Assembly (NCBI GenBank): GCA_013397845.1
Contig: VZTG01007871.1
Location: forward strand, 186,001-250,000
Length of the DNA: 64,000 nucleotides
Direction: 5' to 3'
Source: Melanocharis versteri
Taxonomy: Eukaryota > Chordata > Aves > Passeriformes > Melanocharitidae
Shown here: positions 47,461-59,235 of the stretch, in pieces
Layout: the number at the start of each line of letters is the position of its first letter
Numbering within the stretch: the stretch's first letter is position 1
Notes under the pieces: model-generated
What the model was told of the DNA's origin: nothing
The model's database searches: none
Seen by the model: the letters and a program-made list of their open reading frames with translations, nothing else
Program-made: the position numbers and the translations under genes

Positions 47461-48119
47461 CTTTTGGCACATGCTTCTGAGATCTGAGAAGCAAGGGGAA
47501 AAAAGACTGTATTATACCTTACACTGGCCAGATTGTAAGAAGCTGTCAGGTAAAACCTCAGGTTTCTTTTTCTACTACAAAAATAAGGGACAAAATATCC
47601 GCTCATAAGCAGGTGCACATATCAGACAATTTTGCAGGGTCCTTACTGCTTCCCTGGAAGAGCCTGCTCCCAGCTTGGGAACAAGCTGTTTTATTGTTAT
47701 TTAATGGATGTGGGACTCACACAAGGGGTGGAGGTGCAGAGCAAGATATTTTACAAAGTTTTCAAAGTGTCTCAGGAAATGTATATTTTGGTGACAGGAG
47801 CACAGACCCTTTGAAAAGCGATCCAAACTCTGCTAAATAAATTGGTAGGTGTGCCAAATAAAAAACTAGTCCTGCAAGCCCCTTATTACTATGGAGGGTA
47901 GTTATTTAAGAGGATTCAGCATGGCAGTTTGGCCAGCAGATGACAAAACCATAAGGAATGACCTAAAGACTAAGATGATGGTTTTCTACATCGCTGTTTA
48001 AACCACATAATTAAAGTGAGGGTCTTTCCATTTGGTTCCAGATCCTGCATGGCAAGTGAATTGTGGTTGAACTTGGCCTTCATTAACCAGAGGAACCAGA
48101 AACTGCTTTTCCTGCCAAA
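47461..48119. other. Non-coding sequence, nothing recognised
   Basis: Two overlapping plus-strand frames (47613-47840) are open in two phases at once, which argues against coding. No motif of note was seen. Confidence 0.45.
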
Positions 48120-48230
48120 TCACAGAATCGTTTAAGTTGAAAACGACTTCTAATATCTTTGAGTCCAACCTTTGGCTGATCACCACCTTGTCAACCAGAC
48201 CATGGCACTAAGTGCCAAATGACATGGCAG
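48120..48230 (-). mobile_element. CR1 LINE 3' end fragment, diverged
   Basis: On the plus strand, tcacagaatcgtttaagttg, gagtccaacctttggctgat and caccaccttgtcaaccagac with catggcactaagtgcc match the reverse complement of avian CR1 3' ends of the subtype whose interior reads TGATCACCACCTTGTCAACC. It is truncated to about 110 bases and more diverged than the copy at 40692. Confidence 0.88.
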
Positions 48231-50654
48231 TAGCAGCAGGGCCTGAAAAGAGGATGATTATTAGAAAACCTGGGGTTGATGACATTTGGCTGAACTCTGC
48301 TGGCTCTGCAGTCAGTGTGCAGAAGCAACTGAGCTACTGCTGGGTTGGTGTGGGCAACCAAGGGGCTGGCCTGTGCACCCCTGCCTGCTGGAATGGACTC
48401 TGTCATGGCCTGAAGATAAGAGTTAACTGAGTCTCTGCACTGCAGCCTTCAGATGAATGGACAGGAAGCCTTTGAGTAATTCTGGGTCTCTCAGTTACAT
48501 AGATGTTCTGCTTGTACATTAGTGGAGTTGATGTGTATTTTTAAAGAATGCAATGTATTTCCACCAATTACTTAGAATAAATGTGTTACAGTATTTGCAA
48601 AAGCTGTACAAGCCAACATCAAATTTGTGTATGTTTCCAGTTACACTAGTAAAGGAGGCAGGAGAAAATATTTGGGCTGCAGATCAGACTCATATCAGTT
48701 GCCATGGGAATAAAAGAAATACTGAGAACTGAGGGAATCCTTTAAACTACAGGATTTTAAAAACTGAGTTCTTATTTTACTGTTTATTTAGGCTCTACAT
48801 TAAGACAAAAATGTGTGTTTAGCCAGCTCCTCGTGCTGGACCCAGAGCAACTATTAGGGCTTATTTCCATAGAAATATTGCTGATCCTGGCCCCAGAACA
48901 GATCAGAAGGAGGCCTGGGAGAGCCGTTGTGCCTACTGGCACTGGGCTCTCTCTGCAGCCAGGGGCTTGAGCAGCCCTCTTGCAGTTTGGCAAAGAGAGG
49001 CCAGCTTTATGTTTACATGGTAAAGCTGCTGCCAGTGGTTTGGCAAGGCTGCAGTATTTGTCTGCTCCATGTTTTGTCCCTGGGTTTGTCTCTTGAGTTT
49101 GGAGAGACCAAAATGGTACCCCTTTGGTCTGGAAACTATGACTCGATCTGGCCGGCACGGGAGCGATATGACGCAGCTTACAGTATGGGAACTGTCTCAC
49201 TGCTGGGAAAAGTCACTGAAAGGTCTGCTAGTTAATTAGCAGGGGGGTTGTAAATAGCTAAAACCTGACTGAATTCCTCTGTCAGCTCAGGACAGGATCC
49301 TCCTGCCACTCCTCTTCCTGCCTCTTTGCTCTTTGACCACAATTGGTTATTCTGGAGATGATTTTTCCTTTCACGGCTTCTGCTCCAGTCACTACTATGG
49401 CTCACTGTGGCTGCTATTTGTTCCCTCTAGGAGAAGAAGAAACTCAGTGCTGTGGAAGAGCAGTATTCTCTCAGTCTCCTTCACACCCTTTGTAGTTTTT
49501 CCCTTTCCCAGGGAATGACTGAGAGCAGAGGCAGCCTGTCCAGTGCTGCTTGACTTGGATGCTGCTGTCCTCTCTTGCTTCAGCTGATGGAAAGCACTTG
49601 AGGCAGATCTGCCTTGGCTGGGGCTGAATCACAACTTTTCTGAGCTAATCTGCCTGTCTAGTTATGGCTCCACAGAGCCTGGTGCAGGTTCCTCATCCAG
49701 CCAACAACTACAGCCCATGGCAGACTGGATGGCTTAGAAATACCTTGGTGATGTCTTCAGCTGCCATCATTGACCAGTGCACAGGGCCAGATCACTGGAG
49801 TAGGGAATAGGACACTTCTTCACTCAAGCCTCCAGACCCTAAGGTCATGAAGTCAGCAAACCTTCTAGAAGGTTTATTTCCTTCTTCTTAAGGCACTTCC
49901 AAGAGCCCTTAGAGGAAACCTGTGTTAGTGTAGGCAGTGCACCCTGGCTGAAAATGCATCAGAACATCACCTGTCTAACAACTGTGCGTCCTCCTTCGAT
50001 AAAAAGAAGACATTTCTCATCTTTCACATAAAGATATTTTCCCTACATGCCAACCCAATCCCTTCCAATTGCATGAACACAGAAATTGTCCCAAATGCAG
50101 TCTAAAAGTAAGTTGGAAGCAGGGGTCAGCAACTGTGTGGAGAGGGAAGCTATCCCAAGGCAAGGGCCCAGTGCCTACATCAGCATTGCCTTCATTGGCC
50201 TCAGCAGAGGGGTTTGTGTGAGCCAGCACTGTCAGCACTAGCCCCCTGGTAGAGTGTGAGCTGTGGGCTGGGAGGACTTTGCAATGATGGGAAGAAGAGT
50301 GTGGGAGGGGAAAAGGGAAGAGTACTTTGGTTTAGAGATACTGTCCACAGTGCTGATTCACTGGGCTAATTGGATCTTGGTGGCATTTTTCCTCTGGTAT
50401 CTGCTCTGTGCGTCTGTCACTGTTTTTGAGAATTTATCTTTCTCATCAGAGCTTGGGGTTTTTTTGGTTTTTTTCCTCTCTTCATTCAATGCCTGTTAGA
50501 TGAAAACCTTTGAAAACAAGATGTCCTTTTCTTCATAGCTCTGTTTGGTAGGTCTGTGCTGTGATAAAGTCTTTTCTCATGTTGATTTCCAAGGACCATG
50601 GGTGCCCCATGGGCAGTGGCCAGCCAGTGCTACCTCCTACAGCCTCTTCTGGAT
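48231..50654. other. Non-coding sequence with one CpG-bearing patch
   Basis: At 49143-49177 five CpGs cluster (actcgatc, ggccggcacgg, gagcgat, gacgcag), contrasting with the surrounding sequence. It lies within frames open on both strands (48927-49235 plus, 48784-49200 minus), neither with a domain. Otherwise no gene or repeat was recognised. Confidence 0.45.
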
Positions 50655-50682
50655 TCTCTCTCTCTCTCTCTCTCTCTTTTTT
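50655..50682 (+). repeat. (TC)n microsatellite abutting an assembly gap
   Basis: About eleven TC units run into a T tract and then directly into N bases, the usual picture of a read-through failure at a polypyrimidine microsatellite. Real length is unknown. Confidence 0.9.
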
Positions 50683-50716
50683 NNNNNNNNNNNNNNNNNN
50701 NNNNNNNNNNNNNNNN
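50683..50716. other. Assembly gap (34 N)
   Basis: Thirty-four undetermined bases. The open frames that appear to cross it are meaningless. Confidence 0.99.
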
Positions 50717-51595
50717 AAGTTCTCAGTTATCCAACCTCTAAAGCTTATTTCAGGACTATGCAGCAAAGGCTGCTTGATGGCCATTTTATGTTGAACCATG
50801 CCCTGTGGCATAGACCCTGTGGGCAAGGGTCTGGAGTCATTCCTTAAGTGACTCTGTTTCTGGCAAATGTGAGAAGCGGCAGACTGTGACTGAAATGGGC
50901 AGCCCTAGTGAGGTTGGAGATGAAGAGGAGCACTGTCTTGCCTGGTCCATATTCTCCTAGAGAAAAAGCCTAATGACAAATAGCTGAGAAGTTTTTATTA
51001 TAGTTCAGGTTTTCGTACAGCTGCTGGAGAGGTTTGAACAACTCTTGTGGAGCTCCACTCTGCCCTGTACGGATTGATGTGAAGCCATGAGCTAAGTTGA
51101 GTTCATGATGACCAGTGTGCCAAATCCCTGAAATCTGCAGATTTGGAAAAAAGGGTTCAAGGGTTGGTTATTATCTGCCAGCTGAAAACTCCCCTCAAAG
51201 CCCCGTTGTAATCTGTTTAGCTGAGCACAGCATGAGGGGGGGGGCTGCTTGGGGAGTGCCTGATAAAAGAAGTTTAGCTGTGCAAAGCTCTTTCAGTGAG
51301 ACTTCTCCATAAACATCATCTGTTGTGAATTCAGCCTTGCATGATTACAGGCAGACATCTGTGCTGATTATGTGGGTTTTCTGGAGGAAAGATTTTAAAA
51401 TATGGAAATGAATGGAGGTATTTGCACAACTGGTTAGCATCTATTTTATGTTATTACTGAATATATGTCTCAGAGAAGTGCTTAAAGACCTTAGGTCAGA
51501 GTAGAGCTTCACTGAACAAGGTACAGAATATGCCTGAGGAGATACACCTTGCTACAAGTAGCTTGAGACAGTCCCAGCCAGGGCAGACAGCTGGG
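50717..51595. other. Non-coding sequence, nothing recognised
   Basis: A run of nine Gs lies at 51236-51244. The one small frame at 51115-51312 has no domain. Confidence 0.45.
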
Positions 51596-51716
51596 CAGAG
51601 GGAGTGTGAGCCTGAGGGATAAGGTGACCTGCTCAGGGCTGCATGCAAGAACATAGGAACAAAGCTGGGCCAGGCTGCAGCTCTTGTGGCTCTGCCCAGT
51701 CCTCAAACACTGCTGT
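51596..51716 (-). mobile_element. Probable ancient MIR-type SINE relic
   Basis: gagggataaggtgacctgct, cagggctgcatgcaag, aacaaagctgggccaggctg and ctctgcccagtcctcaaaca follow the order and spacing of the reverse complement of MIR-type elements (gagattaagtgacttgctca, gggtcacacagcaagtc, caaagctgggactagaaccc, gactcccagtcctgtgctc). Divergence is high, so the call is moderate. Confidence 0.5.
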
Positions 51717-54700
51717 GCCCCCAGGCTTATGTGGGCAAATGACAAATAAGAATAGCCCTCTAAATTAGTGATAATATTGCTGTAGCTCTCTCTGTGGTGT
51801 TTTCACCATCCTTCTCATAATGTTTCCCTTACACCCTGAGCTTTTGAGGAGAGATATGCTGGTGATCTTAAGAATAAAGCATGATGCTAGTTTTACACCT
51901 TTACTGCATTCAGAATGAAGGGATAATAAGAAAAACATTCTTGTTTATGAAATACCGAAACTCAGAGTGGTCTCAAGAGTGTATATTAGGTTACACGTCT
52001 GTATAAATCAACACATTCGCTCGTAGAAATTCGAGAACTTGGGATGAGGCAGTGAAAGGGGATCAAATACAATTTTAGGTGTATATGTAGGCTGTTCTGA
52101 CCTGTTTTAGAACACTTTGGTTGAGATTTGGGTGTGAGTGAAAATCCGAATCCTCCTTCTCTAGAGCTTATGTTTTCTGTATCTCAGTTTCTACCATCTT
52201 GAACATTGTTAATGTATGAGATCAGTTGAGGGTTATGATCATCATAACAGTATTACCCATGGGGCTGGTGTGGGACCAACCCCAATCTGTTTCTTGCACG
52301 CAGGTTCTGACATAAGGAGTAGAGCCATTAGATCCAGGCACCAAAAATGTAGAAATGCCAGTTGGCAGACGTGTCCCACTACCATGGAGTGACCCTTGTC
52401 ATGGTTCTGTTTTTGGTGAGTAACACTGTAACCCAAAAGGCTTATACGGAGTTGGGAGTAAGCCACAACCAGGAGCCCTCTCCCATGCCAGGGTGAGCAC
52501 TTCTCCTTCCCATAGCTGGCACGCTGGCAGCAGGACCACAAATTCAGCTCTGAGGGCATGGGTAGGCTGTCAGTGGGACCCCAGATTAACGTGGCTTCAA
52601 GAAAACCTGTCCTCAGCCTCTGTTACTTTCTCATCACATAAACCCTCAGAACCTTTCTGTGGTACCAGGATGGCCGTTTGTTATGGTTATCACAACGGTA
52701 AAATTGACGTGGGTAAAAACATCCCACCATCCAGAAATACAAGAAAACAGCATGGGTAGAAGGGCCCAACCTCCACACCCCCCTTCCCCTCATGACTCCT
52801 CCACACTAAGGAAGTGGCAAGGCTGTCCTGTGTGGCCAAAAACAAGGCAAAAGAACCCTAGTGAAAAAGGGAGTTAGGGCTGATTGGTAAGCCAGGCATG
52901 GGCACTGAACATCTCCTGACAGATAAGTCTCTGGTGCTTGATTCTTTTCAGTCCTTTTGGAGACTGTGATAAAGAGGCAGCAGTTGCTTTGTCAGGGTTA
53001 CTCACGCTTTTTGTGCAACATGTTCAGACACTGAACTTGTTCAGATAAGACAAACATCTAAACTCCATTTCCGGAGACACACACCAGTCTTTGCACTCAG
53101 GCAATGGTTATACCAGGGTGGGCTGCTAGAGACAGGACTGGTGATGAATGCTCGTGAGAAAGATGCTTCATTGTAGCTGGTGGGTCTGTGTCTCCTTTGC
53201 TCTCCAAAACTGGAGTCCCAGGTGGTCCAAATATCTGAGGTATTTGGCAAAGGTGGCCATAAGCATCCCTGCAGTGGAGGGGGAAGTACTTCTGAAAATC
53301 TCACCAAAATTCTATGTGCTTCGGGCTGAATAAAGCTGGACCCTCCCAAAGTCTGGTCACATCCAGACTCGTGTGTATCCCCTTTGCAGGATTTGTGAGT
53401 CATCACCTATCAGAAGAAAACTTGTAGTTAGTGAATACTTCAGTTGCTGCTGAAAGGCAGCCACGAGGGGATAGAAACATGATTGACTAAAGAGAACAAT
53501 GTCTGGACACAATTGTTTAGGACAGACAGTGCAAGAAAATAATGTAGGCAACTGGAAATCCGCAAGGAATTCTGTAAGGTGTCAGGATGTGATAAATGCC
53601 CGAGGCAGAAATCAGTCCAGGTGTTACTCAGTACCCTCGCTGCAAAAAGTGCTGGGGCAGCTCCGGTCACTGCATTTGGCTGGAGTTCTTTTCCAAACTC
53701 TCACACAAAGCAAGAGGTTTGTTTGGGGAGAAGTCCTGACTAGAAGGAATAAGCACTCCCCATTCAGTTACCTTAATTTTTTCAGCTTCTGTGCTTTCTC
53801 TAGAGTGCTTCTGAATAACTGCTCATCTTGATTTTTCCTGAGAGCTCAGAGGACTCTTTCCCTGGACTGATGAGCAGAAGTACATCAAATGGCTGGAGCT
53901 GTCCCTGCAGGAGAAGCAGACTCAGAGCAGTCCTGCTGCCTGGGCAGTGAGGGTTATGGGAAGCTGTGTCTGTGGGTGTTAACATTTTCTATTTTGAGAC
54001 TTAACATGAAAAGGTTGTGATATAGTTTGTGTAGAGACTTCTGGGTGAATGACAACATCATTGATTTTTTCGTCCGCTCTTTTGAAGAGGTGCCTCATGA
54101 AACTGCCATCTTACACAGGATCAGTTTATAAGCCGCGATGTGAGTAGCAGACAGGTGTTGAGCTGTCCTAAACTGGCTCCTAGCTCTGCTGTTGTTCTGC
54201 ACTGCAAATGAATCTACTTTATATGCCTCCTGGAAGTCCTGGAGGGAGAGGGACTGCCAAAACTTTGAGAACTTGTCTCATTATTCTGTCCAAATCTCCC
54301 CTAAGATCTCTATGTGAACAGATTTCACATAGGGAAAAGATTTTCGCAAAAAGTCTTCTTTCCCCTCCTTAAACAAACTTCATCTGAAGGCCACCAAGAG
54401 AGCTGGGGATCTTTGGCACTCGGAGGATCTGGTCCACATTGAAAGCAATGTCACCAGTGTGTCTCTGGGGGATGTTCCTCCTGGTGACTCTGCACAGTGC
54501 TCAGCAGTTTCATCACTTAGGCATCTAGTTGCATTTATAACCCAAGATGCCAGGTATAAGATGCCAATAAATTTTAAATACTCTGCAATGGAACGGTTTT
54601 ACTATATATTACCATGCCATTGAGGATGTAGTTCTGTCAGCACAGGGTTATTCGATTAACTGGGATCCAAGCAAATAGTATGGCAGGGTTTTTTATCGTT

Positions 54701-55559
54701 TGGGTTGGAGTTGTTGGGGGTTTTTTTTGTTCATTTCTACTACCAGAGCAAGGATTTAAAGTGTTCCTGAATTTCAGTGACATTTTCGCTCACTGCCAGT
54801 TGCCCAGAGTAAAATATCAGGCCTAAGGCATGTGCAGGTATGATCCTCCTGGATGATCCTGCTGTGAACACCAACAGAAAATCCTGTCCTAAGAGGTGCT
54901 TGTTCTCGGAGGAATGAATGCACACAGCCCCCCTCTCTTTTCTCATGTTCCATTGGATTCTCCTTTACAGGTCACCCAGCAGGACTGTGTGATTGTGTGG
55001 ATTTCCCAGCTTTTCCCAGGCTGTTTTCTCCAGGGGCTGGGAGCAGTTTTGGCAAGCAGTGACCTAGTCATGGTCCATGACCAAGTGAATTCATTACCTC
55101 ATGGTTCCCAGTTTTCCCCTGTGTTCTGCTGATGTGCTGTGCAGACTGGAATAACACAGTCTGTGTACGAGCAAATCCACAGAGTCCTGCTGTCCTAGGG
55201 TGGTGTTTCCAGGGTAGAAATAACTTCTCTTGCTTTATCTGAATGTACCTGTCCATGTCCAAGCTGGGATGAACCTGCTGTGCACCTATTCCATTCAGGC
55301 TCCAGTGTCCTTCTCTTTCCTCAAGCTCTAATTCCACCCTTGCTCTCCCCATCCCCAGACCAGCTGCCTGCCCTGATGGAAGGGCTGCCTGTGCCCTTCT
55401 TGTGGAAGGTAGCTGCCTGCATCAGGGAACTCCAAAAGCTATCCATGTCCTGAGCAGTGAAACTTTGTGGTTTCAAAGTCACTTTGACCTGAGTGCTGCA
55501 GCAAATGTGTACAGTGTCTGCTGCCGTTGTTTCGCATGAGGGAGCTGCAGTCAAATATT
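51717..55559. other. Non-coding sequence, nothing firmly recognised
   Basis: Frames of 100-120 codons (53041-53406 minus, 53499-53831 plus) lack domains. At about 54020-54130 a short plus frame ends HETAILHRISL and stop, with no clear acceptor. A T/G-rich run lies near 54690-54730. Confidence 0.45.
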
Positions 55560-55800
55560 AAAAAGGCAGCAAGAGCATTAAATTATTTGGCAATGGAACA
55601 TTGTCATTCCTCCATAAAACTATTTTGACCTGTAGTTTTCTATGGAGTCCATTGCTCTTAAATGTGCAGTGAGAAAGGAAATTAAAAATTAATCTTTATT
55701 TCCATCTCAGAAGAAAACCTTAAGTCTCTGCATTGAAATTATACTCATAATCCAGGGTAATAAATTATAGTTTTTAATTGCAGCTAGTCACAGCCAATCA
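55560..55800. promoter_or_regulatory. Possible conserved non-coding element
   Basis: AT-rich, balanced sequence with aaattaaaaattaatcttta, gggtaataaattatag and ttttaattgcagctagtc, plus an inverted CCAAT box (gccaatcaaatgg at about 55792) at the right edge. No frame is coding-like. The call rests on composition. Confidence 0.28.
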
Positions 55801-55810
55801 AATGGGGACC

Positions 55811-55835
55811 TCTCTCTCTCTCCCCCTCTCGCTTG
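55811..55835 (+). repeat. Short (TC)n/C-rich pyrimidine tract
   Basis: Seven or so TC units pass into CCCC and CTCTCGC. A minor simple repeat at the right edge of the AT-rich block. Confidence 0.8.
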
Positions 55836-56043
55836 CTTTAACTTTGCTGTACAGAAGAACTCATAGAGTGCTGGAAAAAATTCACATACATTTACCCAGG
55901 CTCTAACATTGTGTGAAATAAGCCCAGGATGTATTAAAACAGTCCGGTTCTGTTCTTGCCTGGCACCCTTGAGCCAATGACCTGAAAGTACCTCATGGGC
56001 ACCGGCTGCACCAGGCACACAAGCAAAGGGAAATGGATAAATT

Positions 56044-56185
56044 GTACCATTTACACATGGGGAAGGTATGGTGTAGGATCTTGTTCAAGGTTATGGAGTG
56101 AGTCAGTGTTGAATAAGGAACAAAATCTTCATCTTGGTTCACCTGCTTTTGACTATGAGACAAAGCACCCTTCCAAGCAGAGGAT
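56044..56185 (-). mobile_element. Ancient MIR-type SINE relic
   Basis: accatttacacatggggaag, gatcttgttcaaggttatgg, gagtgagtcagtgttgaat and cacctgcttttgactatgag align in order with the reverse complement of amniote MIR elements (ccattttacagatggggaaa, gtgacttgcccaaggtcata, cagcaagtcagtggcagag, ctcctgactcccagtcc). Plain colinearity over 140 bases supports the call. Confidence 0.68.
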
Positions 56186-59156
56186 AGGAGCCAGGATGTC
56201 CTGCTCTGGCCCACTGACCAGTGTTGCTGTCCTTCAGGCATTTCAGCTCTGATATCAGACCCCTTCTGACAAAAAGGACAGTTGGTTAAAGCAGATACTT
56301 CTTCATGATTGGTGTCTGTTGCAAGTAACCTCTGCGTTATTTCACATTACAGTGTGTTGCAGACAAGTGGAGTGTTTCTTGGGATTTGACATTGCTGTAT
56401 TGCATTTGATGAAAACTACCTTCAAATGGGCTTACTGAGGTATGGCAACCTTTAGTACAGCCAAGGAGTTGTCTCTGTTCCCAAATAACTGATGCTCTGC
56501 ATGTGCCAGCTCTTTCCATTGTTATCCCACAATGTCTAGCTGAGTGCTTGCACACTCACCATACTGCTAGATCATCCTGTCATCCCAACCCTTGTGTAGT
56601 GGCACTTAGCCAGGGGTTGTTGCCTCTAGGAGCAGCTCATAAGGGGTATAAATACCTGTGTAGTGCAGGTACCTGAAATATTTGCATAGCACCATTTTTC
56701 CTGGCAACTCAGCCTTGCTGGTTTGTGATTTTTTTTTTCTCTATTATATCCCAGAGAATGTGATGGACCTGTTCTAACAAGGAGGATTTTTAAGGGCAGC
56801 TTAGCACTCCCAAGCTCAGCTAGGGAAAGGGAGAGCCAACAGGAATGCGATCCTCGGCTGGAGGGAAAAGTAGTGGGAGTGGGAGTCTTCTATTCTGATA
56901 ATCACTCCTAGCTCTTTCCATTTTTCTTTTCCTGAATTATACCAGTATGTGGAAGAATGGACAAGTGAGAAAAAGGATGGAAAAGTGGCTAAAATACCAG
57001 ACACAGCTGTGAGAATGAGATGAGGTCCACCTGACATAAGAAGCCCTAAGTGGTTATTATCAATATAATCACAGCAAGGTGTTTGTTACTAATCAGGATT
57101 AACCTGGTATGTCTCTAGTCATTGATTTGGAAAATCTCTGCGGTGAGGATCTTCACTCTGCGATCATTCCTTCTCAGGGGTTCAGTACTGTTAGCTGCTG
57201 TGAGAACAGTGGGAGGAAATCCTTACCCAAGGATGCATGAAAAAGTGCAGACAACAAAATCTAACAATATTTTTGTGCAGAAGCACTGATGTCCTTGATT
57301 AATAGTCCCTAGATTTCAGACAGGAGGTTTTATGGGGCCTTATTCTGCACTTTTTAACACTGGCTGTTCCTAGAGAGTTTCAGGTGGACAAAAAGAAGCA
57401 TTAGCATGGGCAAAACATGCTTTTCCATTATGAGAGATAAACACCCTCAGAAATTCTGCTGCCCACCTTCCTCACTGGCAGTGAGCTTCTGTCTATGGAG
57501 GATCTCTGTGTGCCCTGCGAAGGGCCCCAGTGCAAACCCAAATGGCGCAAGCCCTTCTCCAGGTGACTGGCTTTCCTGGTTGGATGATCAGCAGCTCCAC
57601 ATTAGCAGGACAGGTGTGTGCTGCAGCAGTTGTGCAAAAAGGTTGATTTACCCACGTGAAGTTTCAACAGGGGACACAAGGGGTGTGAGTGGAAATTACT
57701 GCCCTGAACACTTAGGGCAGAGCTCATTCTTGTGCTCAGCTGCCTCAGCCCTAGGGCAAGCTTGAAAGAGAATTAGATGGTTACAAGGAAATAAATTTTG
57801 ACATCCTGAAGTTCTTCTGCCATCTTGACTCTTCCGTGCATTTTGTTAGACAGAGCTCTCATAGAAATGTGTGTATTAGGAAGGGCTGCTTCTGTCTGAA
57901 GTTGTGGAGATGTTGATGACCAGTTTGCACTGAGTTGTCCTGTCCTGCTTTTGCTGTTATCAATGTGCAAGTTTTAGCTAAAGGTAGTCTATGTGTGCTC
58001 ATGTATTGTGAGCACGCCACTAGTTTCTTTTATCTGAGCTGCTTTTAAATGTGAAATCTTTCCCTAAGCAGGATTAACCATGGCATAATGAATCAAACTG
58101 CTTGGAGGCTTTTTCTGGTGATCTAGTTGAATTTGGCAGTTAACGTCCTTCCTTCTTTTCTAGTTCTACCAACTGGATTTACCTCTAAGTTATTCTCCTT
58201 TCTTGGAGCATTTAAACTGGAGTCAAAGCTGCATAGCTTTTCCACTCTTTCACTGTTTTCCCTCCTAAAGCACTTCCTCACAATTCTTGGTCATTTTTTA
58301 TTCTATCTTCATTTCCCACTTTCCCTCCTAGTTTCACACAAATAAAGCAAAAAAAAAAAAAAAATTTGTCAACCCTCTTCTCCTAGGCTGTGAAACTGTA
58401 GAACAGCATACTTGGATTGCTGCTGAGGTAAATAACACAGTTTCTTATGGTTCATGAAAGTGATTCTTAAATTTTGAATGAGACAGCTTTGTGATGCAGA
58501 AAGCTGAGACTGCTAGTTACTCAATCAAAGCCTCTGCTTCCCAACAGGGAGCAGTCAGGGAGAAAGGAGAACACCCAGTAGACTATGTGTATACAGACAA
58601 GGCTCCTTCTGGAAATTAAATAGTTTATCTAAAGTTATCAGACTGCTGGCTGCTCTTTAAAAGAGATACTTCAGGGCTGGGGAAAGAACTGCAGTTCTAT
58701 TTGTCAGATCCAAAGGAAGAATGATCCTAGAATTTATTATCCTATGTGTAATTTCTGTATTTAGCAAAATACTGAAACCAGGATTTATGAACTAAACAAA
58801 CCTGTTTCCGGAAGATGATGGCAGCTCTGTGCCTTTAGCAGTAGTGGCAGCACAGAGAATGTATCTCACCAGAAAATCTTTTATTTTATAGGACAATAAA
58901 ATTAGTGAATGAAAGCAAAAAGAGGTATAATGGATCTGGGTTTTAACAAGCATATGAATCAGTATCTCATGAGATCTTACCTGAAGAAAACATAATTGTA
59001 TTTTGCTGGGGAAAGACACATAAAGAATAAAAGGAAAAGAATAGGAGAGAGAATCTTGTGACCATGGTTGGAGATTTGACTAAGATGGGGTGACCTGGTG
59101 CTCAGGGCCTCAGCCAGTGGGTCTAAGTCCTTGCTCTGCCGCGGACTTTACAAGAG
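56186..59156. other. Non-coding sequence with TATA-like and poly(A)-like signals
   Basis: A consensus TATA string (ggggtataaatacc) lies at about 56644-56657. AATAAA followed at two bases by a 16-A run lies at 58341-58364. The plus frame at 57406-57765 (119 codons) has no domain. A minus-strand donor-like string (cttcag|gtaagatc) is at about plus 58979-58981. Confidence 0.45.
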
Positions 59157-59235
59157 CACATCACTTCCCTTCTCTGTTTTTTTCACATCACTTCTCTTCC
59201 CTTCTGTGTTTTTTTCACATCACTTCTTTTCTTGG
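59157..59235 (+). repeat. Three-copy pyrimidine minisatellite
   Basis: Three head-to-tail units start with cacatcacttc (59157, 59184, 59216), with lengths 27, 32 and a partial 20 bases; the first two end in a T7 tract. Units differ mainly by an inserted cttcc/tg stretch, showing slippage or unequal exchange. Confidence 0.92.

Noticed and set aside
50533..50847. Three frames that appear to cross the N run
   Set aside because: They depend on undetermined bases, so they carry no information.
58341..58364. AATAAA followed by a 16-A run, considered as the tail of a processed retrocopy
   Set aside because: The hexamer is only two bases from the A run, much closer than the 10-30 bases of real cleavage sites, and nothing upstream resembles a known mRNA. 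No target-site duplication was evident.
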